From DATBMY01 sp036554605 (lineage in GTDB: Bacteria > Acidobacteriota > Blastocatellia > UBA7656), in the NCBI GenBank assembly GCA_036554605.1, contig DATBMY010000501.1:1-7031 (forward strand): a stretch of DNA of 7,031 bases. The letters are read 5' to 3'. The stretch's first letter is position 1. Each line of letters opens with the position of its first letter. Below, piece after piece: positions 1 through 7,031 of this stretch. The notes below the pieces were generated by a model, which was given only the letters and a program-made list of their open reading frames with translations, was not told the origin of the DNA and ran no database searches. The translations under genes and the position numbers were made by a program.

Positions 1-42
1 TTAATGGGGGAAACCCGTAGAAAGGTGGGTTGACTCGAAGCA

Positions 43-83
43 CGGGGCAGCAAAGACCTCAGAGAATCATCTTTGCTGCCCCG
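43..83 (-). terminator. Strong 14-bp hairpin after the last gene of the block
   Basis: Arms at 43-56 and 70-83 are perfectly complementary over 14 bp, with a 13-nt loop. The hairpin begins 4 nt past the TAA of the YHS-protein gene, the expected place for a transcript end. No T-run follows on the minus strand, so it is not a textbook intrinsic terminator. It may instead protect the mRNA 3' end, or work with another factor. No gene is seen in positions 1-42 beyond it. Confidence 0.6.
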
Positions 84-87
84 CCTA

Positions 88-636
88 TTACTCGGGTTTT
101 TTGATCGCGCCTTCCACGGGGCTGCGCGCGCCTTCCGTGTATTTCGCGCCTATAAGATCATAGGTCTTCGCGGCGCGCGCTTTTAGGCGTTCAAGCCCTT
201 CCTCGAAATTCTCTTCCTTGAAATTCTCGTCGCAAAACGCGCAGCAGCTCTCAAAAGTCACCCCGTGCCGTTTCCACTGCATCATCCCGCCCGGCGTGAT
301 CTGATCTGTTACCGGGCACCAGACAGTGCTCATCGCTTGAATAAAATTATTGATGAAGCGCTGCTTTTCAGCCGCCTTTGCATAGCGGTCGGGGTCTTTG
401 AAAAACTTCTCTTTCGCGTCGGGCTTGCTGCCGCGATAGCTTACGCCTTTGTACTCCCACTTCGGGAGGTAGGGGTCGGAAGCTTCCAGATAGACCGGGC
501 AGAGGTCTTCCGATTTCTGAAGCTCGGGTATCTTGACCTTATCGAGCATGACCGCGTCGGACGGCAGTTGCGCGAAAACAGGGATCAATATTGCAAGCAA
601 TAGCCATAACGACGCTTGCATAAATCGAAACTTCAT
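88..636 (-). CDS. Exported protein with two YHS-like domains
   Basis: The product is 182 aa. Residues 1-22 form a signal peptide (MKFRF, a hydrophobic Leu/Ile core, then VFA before Q23), so it should act outside the cytoplasm. Two YHS-like modules follow. The first starts at C46 (CPVY) and continues through WEYKGVSYRG to FFKDPDRY near residue 85. The second starts at C107 (CPVT) and continues through WKRHGVTF to CCAFC at 131-135. YHS modules are small, Cys-containing folds often found beside heavy-metal transport and oxygenase proteins. Here the first module lacks the second Cys group while the second keeps CCxxC, so only the second looks able to bind metal. The ATG at 636 is preferred over an in-frame GTG at 645 because GAGGTGA at 648-642 lies 5 nt before the ATG and overlaps the GTG. 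The gene follows the PQQ dehydrogenase by 10 nt and is probably translated with it. Its function is unknown; a metal-handling accessory role is an inference. Confidence 0.8.
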   Translation of the reverse strand: MKFRFMQASLWLLLAILIPVFAQLPSDAVMLDKVKIPELQKSEDLCPVYLEASDPYLPKWEYKGVSYRGSKPDAKEKFFKDPDRYAKAAEKQRFINNFIQAMSTVWCPVTDQITPGGMMQWKRHGVTFESCCAFCDENFKEENFEEGLERLKARAAKTYDLIGAKYTEGARSPVEGAIKKPE

Positions 637-641
637 CTGAC

Positions 642-648
642 TCACCTC
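642..648 (-). promoter_or_regulatory. Ribosome binding site overlapping the upstream stop codon
   Basis: GAGGTGA on the minus strand overlaps the TGA (649-647) of the PQQ dehydrogenase and sits 5 nt before the ATG at 636. It fixes the start of the YHS gene and suggests that a ribosome finishing the dehydrogenase can re-initiate there, giving coupled expression. Confidence 0.7.
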
Positions 649-2593
649 AATCTTTTTGCGCGGGCAAACTAAAGGCTACCATCCTCCCGTCGGTCGTCGC
701 CAGTACAATGTATTGCTTCCCGCCGGCCATATAAGTCATCGGCGTGCCGCTTGGTTGCGCCGGGAGCGGGATTTCCGCAATAGTTTTCCCGGTCGCCTTA
801 TCAAAAGCCCGCAGCACATTCGCCCCTCCTCCGGCGCGCGCGCCCCGGCCGCCCGCGCCCTGGCCTACGAAAAGCAGACTCTTCGTCAGCAAAGGACCGC
901 CGCCGCCCGCGCCCAGCGCCCCGACATCAGTATCCTTGCCGGTCATCGTCTTGATCACTTCGTTGACTTTCTGTCGCGGGCCGTCGCCCGGCGCTACCAT
1001 CCAGGTGTGCTCGCCCGTGTTTAAATTGATCGCGGTAATGCGCCCGTAAGGCGGCTTGAACAACGGCAACCCGCGCGGGCCTTCGAGCCCTCCGCCAATC
1101 GCCGCGCCTCCGCGGATATAGTTAAAGTTCGAGCGCGCCGGATCGGGCTTGATTAGCTTGACCACGATAGGCGAGGTGATTGATGGAACGTAAAGTATGC
1201 CGGTTTGTGGATCGAAAGCCGCGCCCCACCAGTTGCCGCCGCCACCCCATCCCGGAAGATTGATCGCGCCGCGCTCGGTAGGCGGTGTAAACAGCGGGCC
1301 GTGGTCGTACTGCTCGAGAATCGTCTTTGCCTCGGCGCGCAATTCCGGCGTGAAATCTATCAGGTTCTCTTCGAGCGATCCTTGCCGCTCAAACGGAGCA
1401 GGCTTTGTCGGAAACGGTTGGGTGGGCGACAATCGCTCGCCCGGAACGGTCGACTGCGGCACCTTTCGTTCTTCGATCGGCCAGACAGGCTTGCCGGTCT
1501 TGCGGTCAAATACAAAGGTGAATCCGGTCTTGGTGATCTGTGCGACGGCTTTGATCTTTCGACCGTTCACCGTGATGTCGCACAGCACCGGCGCGGCCGG
1601 CAGGTCATAGTCCCACACCCCGTGATGCACGGTCTGGAAATGCCATACGCGCTTGCCGGTCTTCGCCTCGACACAGACCAGTGATTCGGCAAAGAGGTTA
1701 TCGCCAAGGCGATGCCCGCCATACCAGTCGTTGGTCGGCGTGCCGAAGGGTAGATAGAAATAGCCTAGCTCCTCGTCGGCGCTCATCAAGGTCCAGACGT
1801 TGGTGTTGCCGGTATATTTCCACGACTCGTTCTCCCACGTTTCGTTGCCATACTCGCCCGCCTGCGGAACGGAATGGAAAGTCCACAGCGGTTTGCCCGT
1901 GCGGACATCGAATGCCTGTATGTCGCCGCGCGGGGCTTCTTTGGCCGTCGGGCCGTCGGAGATCGAAGCGCCGACTATCACGACATCGCGGCATATGACG
2001 GGCGGCGATGTCACCGCGTAATTTCGCGAGTTCAAAGCGTGCGGAATCGCTTTAGCGAGGTTGATCTTTCCGCCTTCGCCGAAATTGGCGATGGGCTTGC
2101 CGGTCTTGGCGTCGACCGCCCACAGGTATGCATCGGCCGTCGCTACCAGTATGCGCTCCTGCCTGCCGTCGCTCCAGTGGGCCACCCCCCGATGCATGAA
2201 GCCGAGGTTGGTCGGGCGGCCTGCCTTGTATGCTTCGGGATTGAAGACCCAGATGGTTTGCCCGGTCTGCGGATTGATCGCCACAACCTGGCTGAGCGAG
2301 GTGCTCGTGTAAAGCACGCCTCCCACCATCAAGGCCGTCGCTTCATAGGCGAACGACGTGAGCGCCCGATTCTCTTTTTGCAGTGGCAGATCGGGCGAGT
2401 CCCACGTCCAGGCCAGCTTTAAATCGGCGACGTTTTCTTTGTTGATCTGATCGAGCGGCGAGTATTTTGTGCTGCCCGCGTCGCCCCCGTAATAACGCCA
2501 TTCACCCGCGGTTGCGCTCTTTTTCTGCGCGCCGGCCGGTGCTGCTAAAAGAGCAATGCAGAGCATGAATCGAACCAGAGCGGTTAGTCGCAT
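647..2593 (-). CDS. Exported PQQ-dependent dehydrogenase (quinoprotein)
   Basis: The 648-aa product is a beta-propeller quinoprotein that would oxidise an alcohol, aldehyde or sugar in the periplasm with pyrroloquinoline quinone as cofactor. Residues 1-22 are a signal peptide (MRLTALVRF, hydrophobic core, AGA before Q23). Family hallmarks in order: the N-terminal GGDAGSTKYSPLDQI (36-50); repeated propeller blade motifs such as AINPQTGQTIW and DAKTGKPI; HHxxWDYDLP at 323-332, with Asp residues expected in the active site; KTGFTFVFDRKTG at 355-367, with a likely PQQ-contacting Lys; LPGWGGGGNWWG near 447-457; and GTPMTYMAGGKQY near 616-628. No CxxCH heme site and no membrane helices follow, unlike quinohemoprotein alcohol dehydrogenases and membrane glucose dehydrogenase, so electrons must leave through a separate carrier. 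The vicinal Cys pair of methanol/ethanol dehydrogenases is also absent. The start at 2593 is chosen over an ATG at 2650 because it has an AGAGGA site and begins the signal peptide. The substrate cannot be read from the sequence. Confidence 0.9.
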   Translation of the reverse strand: MRLTALVRFMLCIALLAAPAGAQKKSATAGEWRYYGGDAGSTKYSPLDQINKENVADLKLAWTWDSPDLPLQKENRALTSFAYEATALMVGGVLYTSTSLSQVVAINPQTGQTIWVFNPEAYKAGRPTNLGFMHRGVAHWSDGRQERILVATADAYLWAVDAKTGKPIANFGEGGKINLAKAIPHALNSRNYAVTSPPVICRDVVIVGASISDGPTAKEAPRGDIQAFDVRTGKPLWTFHSVPQAGEYGNETWENESWKYTGNTNVWTLMSADEELGYFYLPFGTPTNDWYGGHRLGDNLFAESLVCVEAKTGKRVWHFQTVHHGVWDYDLPAAPVLCDITVNGRKIKAVAQITKTGFTFVFDRKTGKPVWPIEERKVPQSTVPGERLSPTQPFPTKPAPFERQGSLEENLIDFTPELRAEAKTILEQYDHGPLFTPPTERGAINLPGWGGGGNWWGAAFDPQTGILYVPSITSPIVVKLIKPDPARSNFNYIRGGAAIGGGLEGPRGLPLFKPPYGRITAINLNTGEHTWMVAPGDGPRQKVNEVIKTMTGKDTDVGALGAGGGGPLLTKSLLFVGQGAGGRGARAGGGANVLRAFDKATGKTIAEIPLPAQPSGTPMTYMAGGKQYIVLATTDGRMVAFSLPAQKD

Positions 2594-2601
2594 AAGTGTC
2601 G

Positions 2602-2607
2602 TCCTCT
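2602..2607 (-). promoter_or_regulatory. Ribosome binding site fixing the dehydrogenase start
   Basis: AGAGGA lies 8 nt before the ATG at 2593. The alternative ATG at 2650 would add 19 charged residues in front of the signal peptide, so this site decides the start. Confidence 0.65.
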
Positions 2608-2645
2608 TGTCGTTCACCTTGGTCCTGAGTTGGCCAGAGTGAATG

Positions 2646-2675
2646 AGCATAGACCACAGTGGCGATATGCCGCAA
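2646..2675 (-). promoter_or_regulatory. Candidate promoter of the PQQ dehydrogenase
   Basis: TTGCGG (2675-2670) and TATGCT (2651-2646) are separated by 18 nt and lie about 52 nt before the ATG at 2593. The boxes match the sigma-70 consensus only partly. The same TATGCT box, at nearly the same distance from the start and followed by a related leader element, occurs before the monooxygenase gene, which adds some weight. Confidence 0.35.
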
Positions 2676-2705
2676 CCGCCGCGGGCCGCATCAAGCTTCG
2701 GCGGT
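2675..2705 (-). terminator. Short GC-rich hairpin at the amidohydrolase stop
   Basis: The 7-bp arms ACCGCCG (2675-2681) and CGGCGGT (2699-2705) enclose a 17-nt loop. One arm touches the TGA of the amidohydrolase. There is no T-run after it, and its far arm borders the -35 box proposed for the next gene. It may partially separate the two transcripts; support is weak. Confidence 0.25.
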
Positions 2706-4225
2706 CAATCATCGGCCCTGACCCATCCGTAAGCCGCGTTGTTGGGCTGCCCGCCGCGATCTATATACTCCGCTTTGATCCTATCGAGCGCGTCGGCGGG
2801 CAGGGCCTTGCGCCTGGCCTTTACGTTGACGTTATAAACACGCGCGGCGTTGAGGCCGAAGATGTTTGCCTTGTCCTCTTTAGTCAGCTTCTTATAGCCG
2901 AACTTCTCGCAGAATTCGTCGGAGATCTGGAATCGCTTGAACGCGTCGATAGCCCATTGCGGCGAGCCCCACCAGAGGCAATCGGTGCCCCACACGACGT
3001 GGTCCGAGCCGTAATATTTTATGTTCTTACCCATCCCGTGCATGCACATTTCAGGATGGACTATCGCCAGCGTGTTGAAGAAACTGCCGACCTCGCAATA
3101 GACGTTGCTGATCTTCGGGTTGCGTTTCTTGATGTCCATAAGGACCTTGTGCCACTCGAAATCGCCCGTGGTCGGATCGTACTTGTTGTTCTCCAGCCAG
3201 CTCGGTTCGCTGCTGCCGTGCTTGATTGCCGAGTGATAGACGATGAAGTTGAAATCGGGGTTGCGAAGCGCCGCTTGCTCGACGTCTTTGGGATTGGCCA
3301 GGTGGCCGAGCTTTGCCGACTGGTACGAGTAACCCTTGTGCACGCTGATAAGCTTCATCCCGCGCTTGCGCGACTCTTCGATGAACCACTGCGCGTTATC
3401 GTCATCGAGCTGAAAACCGGCGCCCGATTGACCGGGATCGGTGTGACAGTACCACTTCCACGAATTGATGCCGTAAACCTTCAGCTCGCGGTCCATCTGT
3501 TCGAGGCAGGCCGCCTTGTCAATTTTGTTGGCGGCTTTGTCCCAGTAGTGATTGGGCGCGAGGTTGCCCTGACAAAGCGCGCGCTGCGAGCCGGCCAGCT
3601 CATTGATCTGTTTGCGAGCATCGGCCATCAGCCAGCTCGGAAGCACGCGGCCGGCCCGGCCGGGCGTGCGCCCCACGCCTTCGAGCACCTTGCCCTCCGC
3701 GTCGCGCAGTTGTTCCTTGCCCGGCACGCCCGAGATGACGACCATCGCTGTCTCGCTATCGAAGAACATCTCTTTGACGAAATTCTTGAAGCTGTAAGCC
3801 TCGGGGTCGTTCTTCAACTGGAAGCCCATGTTCTTTACGAACTCCGCGTTGCGGAAGCCGAGCGCCGCGCCGTTTGTGAAATGCGCCTGCACGTCGATGA
3901 TGAAGTATTCGCTCTTGGGCCACTTTTCATCATAGGCCGCCGGCTCCCACGTCTCCGCTTCATCGACCTCCCAGTAGTTCTTGCCATAAGCCATGTTCGA
4001 CGCTAGAAAACAGGTCGCCAGCCCCATCGACGTCCGCATGAAGTCGCGCCTTCTCATTGCGAGCTTCTTCGCGCGCGCTTCCGACAACTCACCTATCAAC
4101 TGCTCGACCTGTTTCTGCTTTTCAGTCTGCGGGCGCGGTTGAAACTCTTCGTTCGATACCACCTGGGTAGGCATCGGGGAATCAACGCCTTTTTTCAAAT
4201 CTCTGAGAGCTTTGCGAATCCACAT
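2705..4225 (-). CDS. Tat-exported amidohydrolase (amidohydrolase_2 type)
   Basis: The 506-aa product looks like a metal-dependent TIM-barrel hydrolase or decarboxylase of the amidohydrolase_2 (ACMSD-like) group. A charged N-region of about 57 residues precedes a twin-arginine motif (RRRDFMR at 58-64) and a short hydrophobic stretch, implying folded export by Tat. Expected metal-ligand positions are IDVQAH (Q113, H115) on strand 1, VHKGY (H296), VYHSAIKH (H331, H336) and WGTDCLWW (D415). The family normally has HxH at the first site, and here the first His is Gln. Metal binding may therefore use one ligand fewer, or Gln may substitute. The start at 4225 is chosen for its GGAGGA site 6 nt upstream. 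A later ATG at 4057, just before the Arg pair, has only a weak site. The gene lies 112 nt after the copper monooxygenase gene and 111 nt before the PQQ dehydrogenase gene, which suggests a shared pathway. The reaction is unknown. Confidence 0.85.
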   Translation of the reverse strand: MWIRKALRDLKKGVDSPMPTQVVSNEEFQPRPQTEKQKQVEQLIGELSEARAKKLAMRRRDFMRTSMGLATCFLASNMAYGKNYWEVDEAETWEPAAYDEKWPKSEYFIIDVQAHFTNGAALGFRNAEFVKNMGFQLKNDPEAYSFKNFVKEMFFDSETAMVVISGVPGKEQLRDAEGKVLEGVGRTPGRAGRVLPSWLMADARKQINELAGSQRALCQGNLAPNHYWDKAANKIDKAACLEQMDRELKVYGINSWKWYCHTDPGQSGAGFQLDDDNAQWFIEESRKRGMKLISVHKGYSYQSAKLGHLANPKDVEQAALRNPDFNFIVYHSAIKHGSSEPSWLENNKYDPTTGDFEWHKVLMDIKKRNPKISNVYCEVGSFFNTLAIVHPEMCMHGMGKNIKYYGSDHVVWGTDCLWWGSPQWAIDAFKRFQISDEFCEKFGYKKLTKEDKANIFGLNAARVYNVNVKARRKALPADALDRIKAEYIDRGGQPNNAAYGWVRADD

Positions 4226-4231
4226 AAGGGG

Positions 4232-4237
4232 TCCTCC
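4232..4237 (-). promoter_or_regulatory. Strong ribosome binding site of the amidohydrolase
   Basis: GGAGGA ends 6 nt before the ATG at 4225. It supports the long N-region before the twin-arginine motif as genuinely translated. Confidence 0.65.
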
Positions 4238-4270
4238 ATAAAAAGGTTAGATTGCCAAGAAGAAAGAGTT

Positions 4271-4304
4271 GATCTGCCACAGATCAAAGGATCTGTGGCA
4301 GATA
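4271..4304 (-). terminator. Double dyad hairpin between monooxygenase and amidohydrolase genes
   Basis: A 14-bp perfect stem (4272-4285 with 4290-4303) closes on a 4-nt loop. It lies 35 nt past the monooxygenase stop and is followed on the minus strand by a pyrimidine-rich stretch (ACTCTTTCTTCTT), so a terminator is the first reading. Each arm is also a dyad by itself: GATCTG-CCA-CAGATC at 4271-4285, and GATCTG-TGG-CAGAT at 4290-4303. The site could therefore be a pair of protein-binding sites, or could switch between one long and two short hairpins before the amidohydrolase. Confidence 0.55.
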
Positions 4305-4338
4305 GGTGAGGCCGAGAGGTGCTTAGGCTGTTTGCCGA

Positions 4339-5613
<1,275 letters not shown>

Positions 5614-5619
5614 ATATCT

Positions 5620-5625
5620 CTCCTT
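5620..5625 (-). promoter_or_regulatory. Ribosome binding site fixing the monooxygenase start
   Basis: AAGGAG ends 6 nt before the ATG at 5613, directly ahead of the signal peptide. It argues against the in-frame ATG at 5766. Confidence 0.7.
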
Positions 5626-5663
5626 CTGACGAGGTGTGGTCCCTGATATACTTCGATGCCGAC

Positions 5664-5693
5664 AGCATAAACGACCTACCGGGCGGTAAGCAA
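5664..5693 (-). promoter_or_regulatory. Candidate promoter of the copper monooxygenase
   Basis: TTGCTT (5693-5688) and TATGCT (5669-5664) are 18 nt apart and about 50 nt before the ATG at 5613. The match to the sigma-70 consensus is partial. The layout parallels the promoter proposed for the PQQ dehydrogenase. Confidence 0.35.
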
Positions 5694-5720
5694 GCCATTG
5701 TGGCGTGCTTTTGAAGCTGG

Positions 5721-5750
5721 CCCGGCCGCGGAGCGTCAGGCGTGGCCGGG
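5721..5750 (-). terminator. GC-rich hairpin spanning the stop of the sensor-like gene
   Basis: The 10-nt arms at 5721-5730 and 5741-5750 pair with one mismatch, and the TGA at 5738-5736 falls in the 10-nt loop. No T-run follows. It may slow or end transcription before the monooxygenase promoter, but it overlaps coding sequence and could be a by-product of GC-rich codons. Confidence 0.35.
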
Positions 5751-6320
5751 GCGGGGCGCGTTCCACTCGAATTTGAACTCACAGCAACCGCCTCCTTCGG
5801 CGATACATTTCGGATGGGTCGACCTGACATTAGACGCGCCCGCAAGCTCCAGCGTCTTGCTCCAAAAACCGCCGAGACTCTCGCATATCGCGCGAGTGGG
5901 ATTTGCTCCAGCCTCGTAACGATATCGCACAAGGCATTGAGTCTCATTTACTATTTCCGTCTCCAGACGTCGCGCCTCGTGAAAAAAGAAGTCTCCTATC
6001 CACGAGAATTTTTCAACCTGCTTGATGGGATCTTTTACCAGGAAAGAACGATATACGCCCGTGAATACGTACTCCGCCATGAAACGGCCTATCTCTACCG
6101 ACAGGTTCTGGTCCGAAGCAGTCGCAAGCGGGCGCGAGAGCCTCCGTAAAGCATGCAGCGTAGAATACGGGTACCAGCTGGAGGCGAGGAACGTGGATGC
6201 AAGCGCCAGCCGGTCTTCGACCTCTAGCGCATCAAGTGATTGAGAGACCGCTTGCTCGCCGTATCGCTTCTTAAGAAAATCGATCCACGCGTTTATCAAT
6301 ATTCCTTTGATTTCGGCCAT
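5736..6320 (-). CDS. Probable sensor-type protein, DUF2378/V4R-like
   Basis: The 194-aa product has no signal peptide or membrane segment and should be cytoplasmic. The N-terminus (KGILINAWIDFLKKRYGEQA, residues 5-24) and the SSWYPY segment at 47-52 recall DUF2378 (TIGR02265) proteins and, more distantly, heme-NO-binding domains. The C-terminus carries CIAEGGGCCEFKFEW at 172-186, like the closing motif of V4R/4-vinyl-reductase domains (Cys, small Gly-rich turn, Cys, then an aromatic strand), which bind small hydrophobic ligands or metals. Five Cys are present (129, 146, 172, 179, 180). No DNA-binding, kinase or other output domain is seen, so it would act as a lone sensor or adaptor, or through a partner protein. 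The start at 6320 has AGGAGA about 6 nt upstream. It sits just before the monooxygenase gene, so it could help control that block, but nothing in the sequence proves this. The family call is from memory of motifs and is moderate. Confidence 0.65.
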   Translation of the reverse strand: MAEIKGILINAWIDFLKKRYGEQAVSQSLDALEVEDRLALASTFLASSWYPYSTLHALRRLSRPLATASDQNLSVEIGRFMAEYVFTGVYRSFLVKDPIKQVEKFSWIGDFFFHEARRLETEIVNETQCLVRYRYEAGANPTRAICESLGGFWSKTLELAGASNVRSTHPKCIAEGGGCCEFKFEWNAPRPGHA

Positions 6321-6337
6321 AGTTTCTCCTCGTACTT

Positions 6338-6365
6338 AAACATCGGTAGGGGGAAGAAACATCGG
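6338..6365. repeat. Two direct copies of AAACATCGG, 19 bp apart
   Basis: Identical 9-mers lie at 6338-6346 and 6357-6365 in the leader of the sensor-like gene, close to its ribosome binding site. They could form a regulator or RNA-binding site. Nine bases twice in a short AT/G-rich stretch may also be chance. Confidence 0.3.
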
Positions 6366-6401
6366 GAGGCAAGTTGATTACAAGCGAACGCTTCGCGGGC
6401 A

Positions 6402-6431
6402 ACTATACAACACTCGTGTAATTCCATCCAA
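6402..6431 (-). promoter_or_regulatory. Candidate promoter of the sensor-like gene
   Basis: TTGGAT (6431-6426) and TATAGT (6407-6402) are separated by 18 nt and fit the sigma-70 pattern better than the other promoters proposed here. The implied leader of about 75 nt holds a small hairpin (GCGAA/TTCGC at 6384-6396) and two copies of CCGATGTTT. Confidence 0.45.
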
Positions 6432-6553
6432 ATATATACTGGCGATATGGCGGTAGCTGTTTTGAAACGGGCGCGGGCTAACAGGCAGTTCGGCCCGATC
6501 TCAAAACCGGTATTCGTATATGCCTGAAAATGTCCGGCGACACGATGACCGCG

Positions 6554-7031
6554 CTAATCTTCTTCGCCCGCGAAAGAGATGCTGAGGTCGCGCGCGGCGC
6601 GGATCAGGTAATGATCCGCCGGCACGGTCTTCACCGATTTAACGCATACCTCCAGCGGCATCATCACTATCTCGTTCGAGCTCCAGGAGACCATGTGGCC
6701 GAACTTGCCCTCGGCAATCGCATGCACGGCCGCCGAGCCGTAACAGGTCGCGAGCATGCGGTCGAAAGCGGTCGGCGTCCCGCCGCGTTGCAGATGGCCG
6801 AGCACAACGACGCGACATTCTTTATTAGTCAGTTGCGCCAGGCTAACGGAGACTTGCTCGGCTATCCCGCCGAGCCTCGCCGCGCGCGTTACATCGCCCT
6901 GATCTAAGTATACCGGCGCGCCGCCCACCGCGTTTGCTCCTTCGGCGACCACCACTATTGAAAAATGGCGGCCATCGCGTTCGCGCTGCATGACCTTTTC
7001 GGCGATCTTTTCCGCGTAAAATGGTATCTCC
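6554..7031 (-). CDS. pfkA: 6-phosphofructokinase, C-terminal part (cut by window edge)
   Basis: The last 158 residues are present; the N-terminal nucleotide-binding part lies beyond position 7031. The protein phosphorylates fructose 6-phosphate to fructose 1,6-bisphosphate in glycolysis in the cytoplasm. The visible part reads EIPFYAEKIAEKV, then VVVAEGA, then the full PFK signature RVVVLGHLQRGGTPTAFDR, whose His and Arg residues contact the sugar phosphate. The tail has AEGKFGHMV and EIVMMPLE, as usual for bacterial PfkA-type enzymes. The spacing and wording of this tail resemble group III (mixed-substrate) enzymes. The residues that decide between ATP and pyrophosphate lie in the missing N-terminus, so the phosphate donor cannot be told. 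It ends in TAG at 6556-6554. The 233-nt gap after it holds a promoter for the next gene, so it is probably not in the same operon as the downstream block. Confidence 0.92.
   Translation of the reverse strand, partial: EIPFYAEKIAEKVMQRERDGRHFSIVVVAEGANAVGGAPVYLDQGDVTRAARLGGIAEQVSVSLAQLTNKECRVVVLGHLQRGGTPTAFDRMLATCYGSAAVHAIAEGKFGHMVSWSSNEIVMMPLEVCVKSVKTVPADHYLIRAARDLSISFAGEED

Noticed and set aside
1..42. Possible edge of another gene
   Set aside because: No ribosome binding site, motif or sustained reading frame can be judged in 42 bases.
637..645. GTG start for the YHS protein at 645
   Set aside because: The GTG is part of the GAGGTGA ribosome binding site that serves the ATG at 636.
1874..2422. 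Several plus-strand open frames within the PQQ dehydrogenase
   Set aside because: They overlap each other and a well-supported gene, and their products have no family features.
2594..2650. Longer start for the PQQ dehydrogenase at 2650
   Set aside because: It would place 19 mostly polar residues ahead of the signal peptide and has no better ribosome binding site than the start at 2593.
2630..4006. A 458-codon open frame on the plus strand
   Set aside because: It lies opposite the amidohydrolase, whose frame has clear family motifs, a Tat signal and a ribosome binding site. The plus-strand translation has no recognisable domain and looks like a GC-rich shadow.
5614..5766. Longer start for the monooxygenase at 5766
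   Set aside because: It adds 51 Arg-rich residues, overlaps the end of the preceding gene and buries the signal peptide; AAGGAG precedes 5613.
6473..6497. Weak CGGGC/GCCCG inverted repeat after the phosphofructokinase gene
   Set aside because: Five base pairs around a long loop with no T-run is too little to call a terminator.

Overview
The window reads as one co-directional block on the minus strand of a moderately GC-rich chromosome. No mobile element, CRISPR array, tRNA or rRNA gene was seen. The mix of genes suggests a soil-type, aerobic heterotroph, most likely Acidobacteriota or a similar lineage. It combines a cytochrome c/copper monooxygenase fusion, a PQQ dehydrogenase with a Gly-rich C-terminal segment, a Tat-exported amidohydrolase and a phosphofructokinase. 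The phylum is an inference from family resemblance, not a proven placement.

Layout in the direction of transcription (right to left): (1) the C-terminal 158 residues of a 6-phosphofructokinase, cut by the window edge (6554-7031); (2) a 233-bp gap with a plausible promoter; (3) a 194-aa cytoplasmic protein resembling DUF2378/V4R-like small-ligand sensors (5736-6320); (4) a 424-aa exported protein with a c-type heme motif followed by a peptidylglycine-monooxygenase-like copper domain (4339-5613); (5) a gap with a striking double dyad; (6) a 506-aa Tat-exported amidohydrolase of the amidohydrolase_2 type (2705-4225); (7) a 648-aa exported PQQ-dependent dehydrogenase (647-2593); (8) a 182-aa exported protein with two YHS-like modules (88-636), whose ribosome binding site overlaps the dehydrogenase stop codon; (9) a strong hairpin that closes the block (43-83).

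Four consecutive proteins (4339-5613 down to 88-636) all carry export signals, and all look like metal- or quinone-dependent redox or hydrolytic enzymes or metal-handling proteins. The simplest reading is an extracytoplasmic oxidation module. The copper monooxygenase would hydroxylate a substrate, the PQQ enzyme would oxidise the resulting alcohol or aldehyde, and the amidohydrolase would cleave or decarboxylate a product. The YHS protein would serve metal delivery or an accessory role. This is inference: no substrate can be read from the sequence. The monooxygenase and the dehydrogenase also share a similar leader (TATGCT, then TCAGG(G)ACCA exactly 17 nt later), which hints at co-regulation from separate promoters. 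The phosphofructokinase and the sensor-like gene are probably separate units.
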